A program made the translations under genes and the position numbers. The notes beneath the pieces were generated by a model, which made no database searches, had not been told where the DNA came from, and saw only the letters and a list, made by a program, of their open reading frames with translations. A stretch of 64,000 bases of DNA, taken from contig QHYS01000010.1 in NCBI GenBank assembly GCA_003223325.1, forward strand, positions 22,112-86,111, given 5' to 3'. Source of the stretch: Acidobacteriota bacterium. GTDB lineage: Bacteria > Acidobacteriota > Terriglobia > Acidiferrales > UBA7541. This document shows, in pieces, positions 44,701-53,536 of this stretch. Every line of letters starts with the position of its first letter. Position 1 is the stretch's first letter.

Positions 44701-44939
44701 ACGGTTCGGAACTTCGCCGCCCGCTGGGCATCGCCATTGTCGGAGGGTTGATGGTGAGCCAGATGCTAACGCTCTATACCACCCCCGTCGTCTATCTCTA
44801 TATGGATCGCTTCCGCGCCTGGGCGAGTGGCGGCAAAGCTCTGCGCCCACTGGAAGATAGCCGAGGAGGAAACAACTTGGAAATAGCCCCGCAGGGGATA
44901 AACGATGGAGCAATTTCAGCGAACCCTTCTGGCGGGTGA
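41784..44939 (+). CDS. RND multidrug efflux transporter, HAE1 (AcrB/MdtBC) family
   Basis: Proton-driven inner-membrane drug/hydrophobe exporter, 1051 residues, complete. Opens NISAPFIKRPVATSLLSMAL and FLPVATLPEVEYPTITVYAN, typical of the MdtB/MdtC branch. Proton-relay aspartates in helix 4: ISTGFVVDDAIVVIENISRY. Other blocks: FFFLRSAWATSIPTVVVPMS, PKGFFPQQDTGRI, and in helix 10 LIGIILLIGIVKKNAILMID. No adaptor gene adjoins it, so the membrane-fusion partner must be elsewhere or the pump uses another one. About 260 bases separate it from the outer-membrane gene downstream, which belongs to a metal-import set. Confidence 0.92.
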   Translation: MNISAPFIKRPVATSLLSMALLLFGALAYPFLPVATLPEVEYPTITVYANLPGANAETMATSVATPLERMFGRIAGITQMTSLSQLGSTNIAIQFDLDRNVDAAARDVQAAINAARGQLPANLPTNPNWRKVNPAGIDFMTIALTSDTATRPQLYDVADSILAQKISQITGVGQVIVGGSSRPGVRAELNPLLLSKLGLGLDQVRTALAAANADIPKGALSDTRRMFVLSNNDQLFFAKQYAPLIIAYRNGAPVRLSDVATVLDSQEDIRNAGFVNGKPAVILQLYRQPQANIIDVTDRVLALIPLLQASIPPSIHLEVTELRTTMIRASVRDVQLTLLLSVLMVILVVFFFLRSAWATSIPTVVVPMSLVGTFGVMYLVGYSIDNLSLMALTISTGFVVDDAIVVIENISRYLELGLSALEAAFRGSREIGFTVFSMSTSLIAVFIPILLMGGILGRIFREFAVTLSVAVAFSMIISLTTTPTMCAKFLKPEKDQKHGWFGRASDRAFKRLYDGYASSLRWVLRRQPLVLGITLGTVCLAIYLYIVIPKGFFPQQDTGRINGFARASEDTSFQTMQQKVREYEAILNSDPAVQIVSGYVNRANSAYISIMLKPLSERKVSVFEVVNRLRPKLARVPGATLFMQPLQDVQIGGRSGNAQFQYTLQGDNLRDLLAWAPVVEQKLRTIRELQDVNSDLQNRALKADLVIDRDTAARLGLTPQKIDNALYDAFGQRQVSTMYKGINQYHVVMEVAQQFQQSPDALKNIYVHSSTGQEVPLSAFAHYEPSMTSLAVAHQGQFPAITFTFNLAPNVPLGEAVVAVQNMVGTMVVPATIHPGFQGTAQVFESSLASEPYLILAALVTVYIVLGILYENYVHPITILSTLPSAGVGALLALLIFRTELSIIALIGIILLIGIVKKNAILMIDFAIDAERKEGNRPEHSIYQACLLRFRPIIMTTMAAMFGGIPIAVGGGNGSELRRPLGIAIVGGLMVSQMLTLYTTPVVYLYMDRFRAWASGGKALRPLEDSRGGNNLEIAPQGINDGAISANPSGG

Positions 44940-45200
44940 GGAGGAACAGTCTTTCCTAGGCGCGGCGCGGGAACGTCAGGGCAGCCCAATGCCTATCTTT
45001 GGAGGCAATTGACGCCTCAACAGCATTACCATAATTTCGTTGCGCTCTATCTGGGCGCTCTATGTCGCGTATCTCGGCAGATTACTGGCAATAGTCGTGT
45101 TCTGCTCGTCGGAAGTTCATTCCCGTCGGCAAACGATTCCTCCGGTTTCCCTCGGTGCGCAGAGACAGATACACGGCCAAATTCTGCTAAGGAGACAGCG

Positions 45201-46544
45201 ATGAAGAAGATACTTCTGAGTTTCTGCATTTTGTTTTTTGTTCCTGCCATTCCGCACGCTCAGACATCATCAGAGGAGAGCGAGGCCAGACTCAAGGCTC
45301 TGGAAGAACGGGTTCGCGCCCTCGAAGCCGAGGTACGGGAGTTGCGGGTCCAACAGTTGACGGCGGTACCATCGGCGTCTCCTCAGATTCCTAATTTATC
45401 GCTTGCAACATATTCGGTGGAAACCGAGAAAGCTTCTGGATCAGCCGTTGCCTTGAACGCCCCAGGTACGGGCGGTACCGGCGATCCACTTGCCGCGGTT
45501 CAACCTCAGGGCCAGCAATTGCCGAACTACGGAGGGGCGAGTGCTGCATCGAAAATCCTGAACCCCGATATCAGCATGATTGGGGATTTTATCGGAGCGA
45601 TTGGCCAGGCGAACGTGCCGCCAGCGCTCGTCGCGGTAGGAAAAAATCCAGTCCCTGCTCTGCAGATGCACGAAAGCGAATTGGGTCTTCAAGCCATCAT
45701 CGATCCTTACGCACGCGGGGACTTCTTCCTGACTTTCGGAGAATCGGGCGTGGATCTTGAAGAAGGTTACATCACCTTTACGACTCTGCCCGGTGGATTC
45801 GTTGCAAGAGTGGGCAAATTCCGCGGCGATTTTGGCAAAGTGAACACGCTGCATAACCACGTACTGCCATGGATCGACCGCCCGCTTGTAAACGACAGGC
45901 TACTGGCCGGCGAAGATGGGATCGACGACGCAGGACTCTCGGTGACACGCATCCTTCCTGCGCCAAAAGGCATCTTCCTCGAAGGAACCGCGCAGGCATT
46001 TCGCGGAGACTCTGGTGATGTATTCACCTCCAGCAAGCGCGGCGATGTCAGCGTACTGGGGCATCTCCGAGGTTATCGCGATATTACCGACCAGACGAAC
46101 GTGGATCTCGGCATCTCTTATGCCCGCGGGCACAACGATCTGGGCAGCACGTTTCTAACCGATCTTTATGGAATTGATGCCACCCTTCGTTGGACACCGC
46201 TGCGGCGCACGATCTACCATAATTTCGTCGGCCGAGGCGAGTTCATCTGGAGCCGACGGGACCAGTTTCCTTTCGCGCAGCGCGCCTTTGGCTTTTTCAC
46301 CTCTGGCGATTACCGCCTCAACCGCCGGTGGACGATGGGAGGCCGTTTCGATCGTTCGGGCAGGGCTCGTACCGCGAATCTGATCGATAATGGCTTTTCA
46401 GGGGTGCTGACTTACTGGCCCAGCGAGTTCAGCCAGGTCCGCGGCCAATACCGGTTCACTCATTTCGCTGAAGGTCGGGACGGCAATGAACTGCTGTTCC
46501 AATTTATCTTCGTTCTCGGGGCGCACGGCGCGCATCCTTTTTAG
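45201..46544 (+). CDS. Outer-membrane porin-like protein with N-terminal coiled coil
   Basis: 447 residues. ATG 45201 is preceded by AAGGAG at seven bases and begins a clean signal peptide (MKKILLSFCILFFVPAIPHA); an open frame further upstream is not coding. Residues about 22-50 form a coiled coil (EESEARLKALEERVRALEAE). After a low-complexity linker the rest shows strands of a large beta barrel: GDFFLTFGESGVDLEEGYIT, GFVARVGKFRGDFGKVNTLH, VDLGISYARGHNDLG and a final QFIFVLGAHGAHPF. Located 10 bases before a metal-binding protein and its permease, so it may admit zinc or another metal; family name not certain. Confidence 0.72.
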   Translation: MKKILLSFCILFFVPAIPHAQTSSEESEARLKALEERVRALEAEVRELRVQQLTAVPSASPQIPNLSLATYSVETEKASGSAVALNAPGTGGTGDPLAAVQPQGQQLPNYGGASAASKILNPDISMIGDFIGAIGQANVPPALVAVGKNPVPALQMHESELGLQAIIDPYARGDFFLTFGESGVDLEEGYITFTTLPGGFVARVGKFRGDFGKVNTLHNHVLPWIDRPLVNDRLLAGEDGIDDAGLSVTRILPAPKGIFLEGTAQAFRGDSGDVFTSSKRGDVSVLGHLRGYRDITDQTNVDLGISYARGHNDLGSTFLTDLYGIDATLRWTPLRRTIYHNFVGRGEFIWSRRDQFPFAQRAFGFFTSGDYRLNRRWTMGGRFDRSGRARTANLIDNGFSGVLTYWPSEFSQVRGQYRFTHFAEGRDGNELLFQFIFVLGAHGAHPF

Positions 46545-46554
46545 GAGATTGATC

Positions 46555-47502
46555 ATGAAATTATCCAAACTGTGCCGAAAGGTATCTTTCTGTCTCCTGT
46601 TGTGTGCACTGGCGCTCGGAACGTGCGCAATGCCGGTGCATTCGGCCGGCAAAATAAAGATTGTCACGGCCACTTCCGATCTGGCGGCGCTGGCGCAAGA
46701 GGTGGGCGGAGATCGCATCGACGTGGAGTCCATCGCCAAGGGCTATCAGGACCCACATTTTGTGGAAGCGAAACCCAGCTATCTATTGAAACTTCGGCAG
46801 GCTGACCTGCTGATCGTCGTCGGCTTGCAACTGGAGATCGGCTGGCTGCCTCCGCTCATTACACAGTCCGGCAACGGTCGCATCCAGGTGGGTGGGTCAG
46901 GTTATTTGGATGCATCACAGTTTGCAGAAATTCTGGAGAAGCCCACAGGTGAAGTGACACGGGCCCAAGGTGATGTCCATCCATACGGCAACCCCCATTA
47001 TTGGCTAGACCCAGAAAATGGCCGTCGGGTGGCCAAAGGCATTGCCGACAAGCTGGGCGAGCTCCGCTCTTCCGATGCGACATACTTCAACCAGAATTTC
47101 GAGTCGTTCAGCCAGCGGCTTACCGAGGCGAGCAAAAAATGGTTAGCCGAAATGGAACCCTACCGAGGGCGAAAGGTGATTACCTATCACCGCTCCTGGC
47201 CTAATTTTCTGAAGTATTTCGGGCTGGTGACAATGGGTGAAATCGAGCCACGTCCCGGAATTCCACCAACCCCTAGCCACACACTGGAACTCATCAACAT
47301 GATGAAGCGTGAAAACGTGAAAGTTATCCTAGTGGAGCCATATTTTGACCCTAAGACTCCGCAGAGCATCGCAAGAGAAACGGGAGCACAGGCAGTCGTT
47401 ATGCCTCCTTCGGTAGGTGGCGAGAAGGAAATCACGGACTATTTCAAGCTGTTCGACTACGATCTGGCACTGTTGGTCAAAGCCTTTCAGGCAACGAAGT
47501 AG
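46555..47502 (+). CDS. Zn/Mn ABC transporter substrate-binding protein (ZnuA/cluster 9 type)
   Basis: Periplasmic metal-binding protein of 315 residues. Start at ATG 46555 with AGGAGA seven bases before; signal peptide SFCLLLCALALGTCAMPVHS. Cluster 9 fold marked by IVTATSDLAALAQEVGGDRI, DPHFVEAKPSYLLKLRQADL with the first metal His, PYGNPHYWLDPENG with the second His, ITYHRSWPNFLKYFGL with the third and VEPYFDPKTPQSIARETGA with acidic ligands. The linker lacks the long His-rich loop of ZnuA, so metal specificity is open (Zn or Mn). Permease follows after 19 bases; the ATPase subunit is not here. Confidence 0.88.
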   Translation: MKLSKLCRKVSFCLLLCALALGTCAMPVHSAGKIKIVTATSDLAALAQEVGGDRIDVESIAKGYQDPHFVEAKPSYLLKLRQADLLIVVGLQLEIGWLPPLITQSGNGRIQVGGSGYLDASQFAEILEKPTGEVTRAQGDVHPYGNPHYWLDPENGRRVAKGIADKLGELRSSDATYFNQNFESFSQRLTEASKKWLAEMEPYRGRKVITYHRSWPNFLKYFGLVTMGEIEPRPGIPPTPSHTLELINMMKRENVKVILVEPYFDPKTPQSIARETGAQAVVMPPSVGGEKEITDYFKLFDYDLALLVKAFQATK

Positions 47503-47521
47503 CGATTTCCAAGGAGGCTGA

Positions 47522-48400
47522 ATGGAAGTCCTTCGATTCCTGCTTGCGCCATTTATAGCCAGTCTGATCCTCACGGGCATTCATGCCTATCTAGGCGTGC
47601 ATGTGGTCGAACGCGGCGTCATCTTCGTAGACCTGGCGCTGGCGCAATTTGCTGCGCTCGGTGCAACGATCGGCATCTTGGTGGGGCTTGACCCACACGC
47701 CGGCGCTTCCTACTGGATCAGCTTGGGATTTACCTTTCTAGGCGCAGCCATCTTCTCCCTGGTGCGAATGCGCCATTCCAGGATTCCGCAGGAAGCATTT
47801 ATAGGGATTGCCTATGCCGTAGCTTCTGCAGCTGCTATCCTCACTGTGAGCAAGGCCACAGGTGAAACCGAGCACCTGAAAGACATGCTCGTTGGCAATA
47901 TCCTGGCTGTCTCGTGGCCAGAGGTAGCGCATACCGCCATGCTTTATGGGGCGATTGGCTTGTTCCACGTGATCTTTCGTAAGAACTTCCTACAGATTTC
48001 GATAAACCCCGCAGCCGCGGAGGCCAGAGGGATTTCTATCCGCTTTTGGGATTTTCTCTTTTACGCTTCTTTCGGGTTTGTGGTCACGTCGTCGGTTGCT
48101 ATTGCTGGCGTTCTGCTGGTTTTCTGCTACCTGATTGTGCCTTCAGTGGGAGCCATGTTGTTCGCTGACCGCATCGGCCCGCGGCTGGCGATCGGTTGGA
48201 CCATGGGAACGCTGGTCTCCGCTTTGGGATGCTATCTGTCCGTGGCCTGGGACTTCCCCACGGGCGCCGCGATCGTGTGCACGTTTGGCGGGGTTCTGGT
48301 GTTGATGTTCCTATTCCACCTAGCTCTTAGCCGCGGGCACGAGTCCAGAGTCGTCGCGAGTGTCGCCGGGCAATCAGTCGAGATGCGCGACCGTGCCTAA
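47522..48400 (+). CDS. Metal ABC transporter permease (ZnuB/cluster 9 type)
   Basis: Inner-membrane permease, 292 residues, with about eight hydrophobic helices. It opens FLLAPFIASLILTGIHAYLG, then HVVERGVIFVDLALAQFAAL with the characteristic R-G-x-x-F-V-D-L-A-L-A segment, VRMRHSRIPQEAFIGIAYAV and GETEHLKDMLVGNILAVSWP, and RGISIRFWDFLFYASFGFVV near the coupling helix. The C-terminal helices (VLLVFCYLIVPSVGAMLFAD, GTLVSALGCYLSVAWDFPTG) match the ABC-3 family. Directly downstream of the binding protein; no gene for the cognate ATPase follows, which is unusual for such operons. Confidence 0.9.
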   Translation: MEVLRFLLAPFIASLILTGIHAYLGVHVVERGVIFVDLALAQFAALGATIGILVGLDPHAGASYWISLGFTFLGAAIFSLVRMRHSRIPQEAFIGIAYAVASAAAILTVSKATGETEHLKDMLVGNILAVSWPEVAHTAMLYGAIGLFHVIFRKNFLQISINPAAAEARGISIRFWDFLFYASFGFVVTSSVAIAGVLLVFCYLIVPSVGAMLFADRIGPRLAIGWTMGTLVSALGCYLSVAWDFPTGAAIVCTFGGVLVLMFLFHLALSRGHESRVVASVAGQSVEMRDRA

Positions 48401-49179
48401 ATTGCGGCGGAAGGTTGTCTCGAGAAGTTCTCGTGTGTACCTTCCCTTGGACTCCTTCGGGAGACACGCTCGCGACCATTGAGGAAGCGTTTGAGTGCGA
48501 CCTGTAAAGATGTGGAGTTGATTATCTGACTAGGAGGTACTTGATCCAGAAACGACTCATCTTCGGTTCATTTTTTTGCGGTGCTTCGACCACCGGCCGA
48601 GTCGGTAATCATTCGTCTGTTGAGTGATCTTGTCCCGGATCCTGACTCCCACATCGCCATTTGCATCGCAGGTGTACTCTTCTTCGATCAAGTAACCAAT
48701 ATTGTGTACTGGGCGGTAAGAGCGGACCGTTCGCAGCGGTGCCTCGCCTCTGTCTCGGTGCCAACAATCAGCCCGAGGGTGAGATCAACAGCTGGGATGA
48801 GATTCGCGTACCCTTTGATCCCAGGCTGCGGGATTCAGCGGACCTTGCCGCTCAACCAGTCCTCCGCTACACTCCCCCCGCAAGAACTATGGTCAGCGTG
48901 TGCCCGCTGAAGACTTCCGGGCTCAGGAAGTCGTGAAGATAGTTCGGGGGCCTGGCTTTTCACCATCGATTTCTACACCCCACTTTTGGACATACGGCAG
49001 GGCTGATATTTACGACCATCCCTCAACAGCAAGCTGAAGCGGCGATTGTGAAAAGGCCGCGAGCGGATTTCCTCAAATTGCACAACGGTGACTCTTGACA
49101 GTTCTACTCCATCAGTTTAGCTTCCCTCTGCCCTCCTTACAGCTTCGGTTCATCTTTTTCTTCCGCGGGAGAGAGTGCA
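48401..49179. other. Intergenic with a possible frameshifted relic
   Basis: No intact gene. Two plus-strand frames between about 48600 and 48940 read SHIAICIAGVLFFDQVTNIV then, in the next frame, LGANNQPEGEINSWDEIRVP and FDPRLRDSADLAAQPVLRYT; together they look like one broken gene of unrecognised family with a frame change near 48715. Confidence 0.3.
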
Positions 49180-49404
49180 ATGATCGATCCAGCCGACGGT
49201 ACCGTAGAGGTCAAGAGTCCGGTAGAAGCCCTCCGCGACGAGGATGGTGTATTTGAAGTGAGCTCCCCTTACGGACACGTGTTTCAAGTTACCTGCCGCC
49301 GAGGAGGAAGGATGGACGTTCCGGAGATCACTGAGCCCAAGCGCGCCAAAGTGCCAGACCGGATGCTATGGCGAATCCGGAGAATCAATCGCGACGTAGC
49401 TTGA
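49180..49404 (+). CDS. Small hypothetical protein
   Basis: 74 residues, ATG with GGAGAG upstream. Mostly charged and beta-like (EVKSPVEALRDEDGVFEVSS, HVFQVTCRRGGRMDV), ends with a basic KRAKVPDRMLWRIRRI. Unrecognised, no neighbours of known function. A real gene seems likely from ribosome binding site and composition. Confidence 0.45.
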   Translation: MIDPADGTVEVKSPVEALRDEDGVFEVSSPYGHVFQVTCRRGGRMDVPEITEPKRAKVPDRMLWRIRRINRDVA

Positions 49405-49565
49405 GCACGAACTGAACCCGCAGCACATCCCCGGCAGATCGACGCCATTGACGGTCAAGCCTCCGCCCAAGGAAAAATGGTCGGCAGGCGCATGAGCGGC
49501 AGTTTATTCGTGGCTTGATGTGGGATGCCCGCGGTTGAAACGTAGCAGCTCGGCAAAGGACCGCC

Positions 49566-49802
49566 GTGCGTACGCCCTTCACCATCAACAACCACCACCC
49601 GAAGTACGGACTTGTGAAAGTTGTTCTGCGAGTTTACGGGAAGTCCGCCATGACGACTAACGGAAAATCCTACCTGGATAATGTACATCTTTTGGTGATA
49701 CGCCCGCTCGGCCTGGGAGACGTTAGGGTGATGTCTTTTCGGACCGATCTATATGATCGATACGAAGTAAAGCAGCTTCAAGCAGAGGATGACCCGCAGT
49801 GA
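49566..49802 (+). CDS. Small hypothetical protein
   Basis: 78 residues from GTG 49566, or 50 from ATG at 49650. Contains KVVLRVYGKSAMTTNGKSYL and LVIRPLGLGDVRVMSFRTDL. No recognisable family or signal peptide. Weak evidence: open frame and plausible composition only. Confidence 0.3.
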   Translation: MRTPFTINNHHPKYGLVKVVLRVYGKSAMTTNGKSYLDNVHLLVIRPLGLGDVRVMSFRTDLYDRYEVKQLQAEDDPQ

Positions 49803-49993
49803 AGACCGCCGTTGGCGCGCCTCCATAGTTATGTACGCCTCGTTGCAGGGGTCACGCCGTGAGTTGCGCACCTCTTGATGCCGAAGGACAGGGACGTGTA
49901 CAGCCCGGCCGCTAATCTCAGCCAGGGGCTCCGATAACTAACGCTTTACGCAAGTCCGGAGTATCATGACGGCCGAAGTCTCCTGGAGGATTT

Positions 49994-51586
49994 GTGAGAA
50001 GATTTGCCGTCGCCTTCTGGCTCCTCGCAATCGTGGCCCCTGTTGCGGCCCACGCCCAGCAATCGCAGCCGCCTTCGCAGCTCGGACTTTTGAAGAAAGA
50101 AGCGATCACGGAAGTGGACAAGCTACAGGTCCTCACGCAACAGATGGTGGACGAAATCTTCAGCTTCAGCGAACTCGGCTTCCAGGAGGTGGAGACCTCC
50201 CGCTACGTGACGGGCATCCTGGAGAAGAACGGCTTTCGCGTGGAGCGAGGTATTGCTGCTATCCCCACCGCTTGGGTGGCCACCTACGGTTCTGGCAAGC
50301 CGGTTATTGCCTTCATCACAGATATCGATTGCATTCCCCGCGCGTCGCAGAAGCCCGGGGTCGCCTATCACGAGCCCTTGGTGGAAGGCGCACCCGGACA
50401 CGGTGAAGGTCACAACTCTGGCATGGCCGTCAACGTGACTGCCGCGTTAGTGCTGAAGAAACTCATGGCCGAGCACAGCCTGGCCGGCACGCTCAAGGTC
50501 TTTCCCGGTGTCGCCGAGGAACTCGTGGGGACGAAAGCGTTTTACGTTCGCTCCGGATATTTCCGCGATGTAGACGTCGTTCTCGGAGTCCACGTCGGCG
50601 ACAAGTTTGCCACCTCTTACGGAATCGGTGAAGGGACGACGACGGGCCTCGTTTCGGTGGAGTATTTTTTCCATGGCAAAGCTGCCCACGCCGCACTTGC
50701 GCCTTGGGAGGGCCGCAGCGCTCTGGACGCTGCCGAATTGATGGACATCGGTTGGAATTTTCGGCGAGAGCACCTGCGCCTCGCGCAACGATCACATCGC
50801 GTGATTACCAACGGGGGCGATCAACCCAACGTGGTTCCCCCTGAAGCTGGGGTTTGGTACTTCTTCCGGGAGCTCGATTATCCCCATATCGAGGAGCTTT
50901 ACGAACTCGGTAACACCATGGCCAACGCCGCTGCGAAAATGACCGACACGACTGTGGACCACAGGCTCGTCGGCTCCGCGTGGCCGCAGCACTACAATAA
51001 AATCATCGCCGAGGTTCAGCAGAGGAACATCGAAGGCATCGGTATGCCTCAGTGGTCGGATGACGATCAAACTCTTGCTAAGGCCCTCCAAAAGGAGATC
51101 GGCACAAAGGTGGAAGGTCTCAAGGACAAGGTGGACCCTCTAAAAGAGCCGGTCAAAGAGGCGACGGGTGGGACGTCCGACGACGTTGGAGATATTTCCT
51201 GGAATGTTCCAATGGTATACATGCGTTACCCGGCGAATATTCCCAATCTTCCCGGGCACAGCTGGCCTAACGCGGTGGCCATGGCTACTCCGATTGCCCA
51301 TAAGGGGTCCACGGCCGGAGCAAAAGTGCAAGCCACAACGGCTCTCGATATTCTCCTCAGGCCGGAGTTGGTGGTGCAGGCGTGGGATTACTTCCGAAAC
51401 GTTCAAACCAAAGAGGTACGTTATCAGTCTTTCCTCGCGCCTGAAGACAAGCCGATGATCGAGATGAACAGGGGAACCATGGAGAGATTCGCGCCCCAGC
51501 TCCGCAAGTTCTACTACGATCCGTCCAAATACAAAACCTATCTGGAGCAACTTGGCGTACGCTATCCGACGCTAAAATCCCAGTAA
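49994..51586 (+). CDS. Amidohydrolase of the M20 family, AbgB-like, exported
   Basis: Zinc-dependent peptidase/amidohydrolase of 530 residues, resembling aminobenzoyl-glutamate hydrolase subunit B. A signal peptide (FAVAFWLLAIVAPVAAHAQ) follows the GTG start, with GGAGGA close before it. Catalytic core: EIFSFSELGFQEVETSRYV, IAFITDIDCIPRASQKPG (first metal region), GHGEGHNSGMAVNVTAALVL (zinc His), VFPGVAEELVGTKAF with Glu-Glu, and YFFHGKAAHAALAPWEGRSA in the dimerisation lid. SWNVPMVYMRYPANIPNLPG and GHSWPN supply the C-terminal ligands. An in-frame alternative upstream is not convincing. Probably periplasmic; substrate likely an N-acyl amino acid or small peptide. Confidence 0.88.
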   Translation: MRRFAVAFWLLAIVAPVAAHAQQSQPPSQLGLLKKEAITEVDKLQVLTQQMVDEIFSFSELGFQEVETSRYVTGILEKNGFRVERGIAAIPTAWVATYGSGKPVIAFITDIDCIPRASQKPGVAYHEPLVEGAPGHGEGHNSGMAVNVTAALVLKKLMAEHSLAGTLKVFPGVAEELVGTKAFYVRSGYFRDVDVVLGVHVGDKFATSYGIGEGTTTGLVSVEYFFHGKAAHAALAPWEGRSALDAAELMDIGWNFRREHLRLAQRSHRVITNGGDQPNVVPPEAGVWYFFRELDYPHIEELYELGNTMANAAAKMTDTTVDHRLVGSAWPQHYNKIIAEVQQRNIEGIGMPQWSDDDQTLAKALQKEIGTKVEGLKDKVDPLKEPVKEATGGTSDDVGDISWNVPMVYMRYPANIPNLPGHSWPNAVAMATPIAHKGSTAGAKVQATTALDILLRPELVVQAWDYFRNVQTKEVRYQSFLAPEDKPMIEMNRGTMERFAPQLRKFYYDPSKYKTYLEQLGVRYPTLKSQ

Positions 51587-51834
51587 AATCGATCGGGGAC
51601 AAGCAGCCGACCAACCCGCACCGCTGATCTCCGGCGAATTTGGGAGTCGGCGGAGGCCAATGGTTTCTGGCCTTCGGCAAATCCGTCCGATACACCTCCA
51701 AGGCGCAAACGAGGTCCGGAATTTGTTTTCGGAGCTGCGTCATTTTCGACTCAACGGAAGGTAACCCGCCAAACGAAAAGCGTGCGTTTGAAGCACCTAT
51801 CAGGGTTATACTTCGCCAAATCCAGTGAGGTCAG

Positions 51835-51954
51835 ATGGCGCTTTTGCCAAACCGACGCCTCGGGCCCTATGAAATCCTCTCTGCGAAGTACACGCCGTGC
51901 GCGGGCGCTAATCCCGTGTTTCTCGTGGGCAAGCCCTGGCCGGGCGTGTGGTAG
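51835..51954 (+). pseudogene. Ser/Thr kinase N-terminal fragment with GAGG ribosome binding site
   Basis: ATG 51835 opens MALLPNRRLGPYEILSA, the usual start of acidobacterial Hanks-type kinases, but the glycine-rich loop is absent: after residue 17 the frame reads KYTPCAGANPVFLVGKPWPG and stops at 51954. Only the first 17 codons of a kinase survive, joined to foreign sequence. The rest of the 51587-52187 interval holds no gene. A third such kinase relic in this window. Confidence 0.55.
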
Positions 51955-52187
51955 AACCCTCGGCTGGTCAAGCGGGATGGCCGAGTGTGGCTGCGGGGGC
52001 GACTCGCCGCGCCGTCGAGCAGTGTTCGGATTTGAGATTCGGACGGCTAGCCGCTAGTCCCTGATGAATCGCATTTTGGGAAGGCCTAGAATGCGCGTAT
52101 CGAGTGCTCCCATCTCACGATGCGCAGAAGTAACCGTCTTCGATTGCCTGGTTACAATGGGAATCTGACAATTTTGGGGAGGAAGCC

Positions 52188-53315
52188 ATGAAACACAAGT
52201 GGGTTAACGAGGCAGTTCTAAGTGCGTTGGTCCTCGCCGCGGCGGCGGGAGAGCGGTGGCTTTCGAGTGCGGCATTTTCGGCACAAGCCGCTCAGCCACA
52301 GGGCCGTAGTCTACCGATCTTCGAGGTGGATCGCGACTGGCCCAAGGTGCCCGCCCAATGGAAGCTCGGAGATGCCTCGAGCATTGGGATAGATGCACAG
52401 GACCATATCTGGGTCCTGCACCGGCCGCGGACGCTCAAGCCAGAGCAGGCCGCCATGGCTGCGCCGCCGGTCATCGTCTTCGACAGCGCGGGCAATTATA
52501 TCAAGGCCTGGGGCGGGGATGGCGATGGCTATCAATGGCCCCAACGCGAGCATGGCATCTACATCGACTACAAAGGCTTCGTATGGCTTGGCGGAAACAA
52601 TTGCCCCACGAATGGCCTGCCAAGGGTCAAGCCGGTTGCCGATGACCAACTTTTAAAATTCACCCAAGATGGCAAATTTGTCATGCAGATTGGCCACAGC
52701 AATCAAAGCAAGGGCAATGCCGACACGCAGAATTTGCACCGGCCGGCGGATGAGTGGGTCTATCCACAGACTAACGAATTGTTCGTGGCCGATGGTTACG
52801 GCAATCACCGCGTCGCTGTCTTCGAGGCGGATAGTGGCAAGTTCAAGCGGATGTGGGGCGCATTCGGCAACCAGCCATCGGACGATGACCACTGCGCGGT
52901 GGTTACGCCAGCCAGCTTCTCGGATCCGGGACCTCAGCAGTTCAGCATCGTACACGCCATCCGCGTCGCCAATGACGGGACCGTGTATGTGGCTGATCGA
53001 GAATACCGGCGTGTCCAGATGTTTACCAAAGACGGCAAGTTCCTAAAGCAGCTGGTCCGAAACAGCATACCGTTTGCTCGCGATTTAGCCTTGTCTTCTG
53101 ACCCCAAGCAGCAGTTCCTCTATGTCGGCGGCGGCGATGGCATTTTCATTGTTGATCGCAAGACGCTAGAGGTTGTGGGCAACGTCCAGCCCGCGGGCAT
53201 AATTGGGCCAGGACATGAGATCGCGACCGATTCGAGAGGCAATCTCTATATCGCGCAGACCACGTCCGGACTACAAAAACTAACATTCAAAGGGATGTCG
53301 CAAGCAAATCGCTAA
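52188..53315 (+). CDS. Secreted NHL-repeat protein
   Basis: 375 residues with a long N-terminal segment ending in an Ala-rich signal region (VLSALVLAAAAGERWLSSAA). GGGGAGGAAG precedes the ATG. Repeated blades: DASSIGIDAQDHIWVLHRPR, PPVIVFDSAGNYIKAWGG, EHGIYIDYKGFVWLGGNNCP, ELFVADGYGNHRVAVFEADS and TVYVADREYRRVQMFTKDGK form a six-bladed NHL propeller, the class that includes peptidyl-alpha-hydroxyglycine lyase-like proteins. Active-site assignment is not possible; only two Cys are seen. Likely periplasmic binding or lyase function; no operon partner. Confidence 0.82.
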   Translation: MKHKWVNEAVLSALVLAAAAGERWLSSAAFSAQAAQPQGRSLPIFEVDRDWPKVPAQWKLGDASSIGIDAQDHIWVLHRPRTLKPEQAAMAAPPVIVFDSAGNYIKAWGGDGDGYQWPQREHGIYIDYKGFVWLGGNNCPTNGLPRVKPVADDQLLKFTQDGKFVMQIGHSNQSKGNADTQNLHRPADEWVYPQTNELFVADGYGNHRVAVFEADSGKFKRMWGAFGNQPSDDDHCAVVTPASFSDPGPQQFSIVHAIRVANDGTVYVADREYRRVQMFTKDGKFLKQLVRNSIPFARDLALSSDPKQQFLYVGGGDGIFIVDRKTLEVVGNVQPAGIIGPGHEIATDSRGNLYIAQTTSGLQKLTFKGMSQANR

Positions 53316-53536
53316 CGGGTCACGGCTGTCACAGCAAAGTGACAAGTACGCACAGCGCGACGCCAGACAAACTGTTGACGATTTAATATCGCCGTAATGA
53401 GCTACCACGGTCCGCGAAGATTGGAAATGACGGTGCCATCCTCCTCGTTAGTTAGCACCGGTCACGCGGGCGGAATGTAGGGCGTTCCGCTACAGGCGAC
53501 TTAATAGCGCCGCTTAGGGCCCGGAACCTGTGGATT

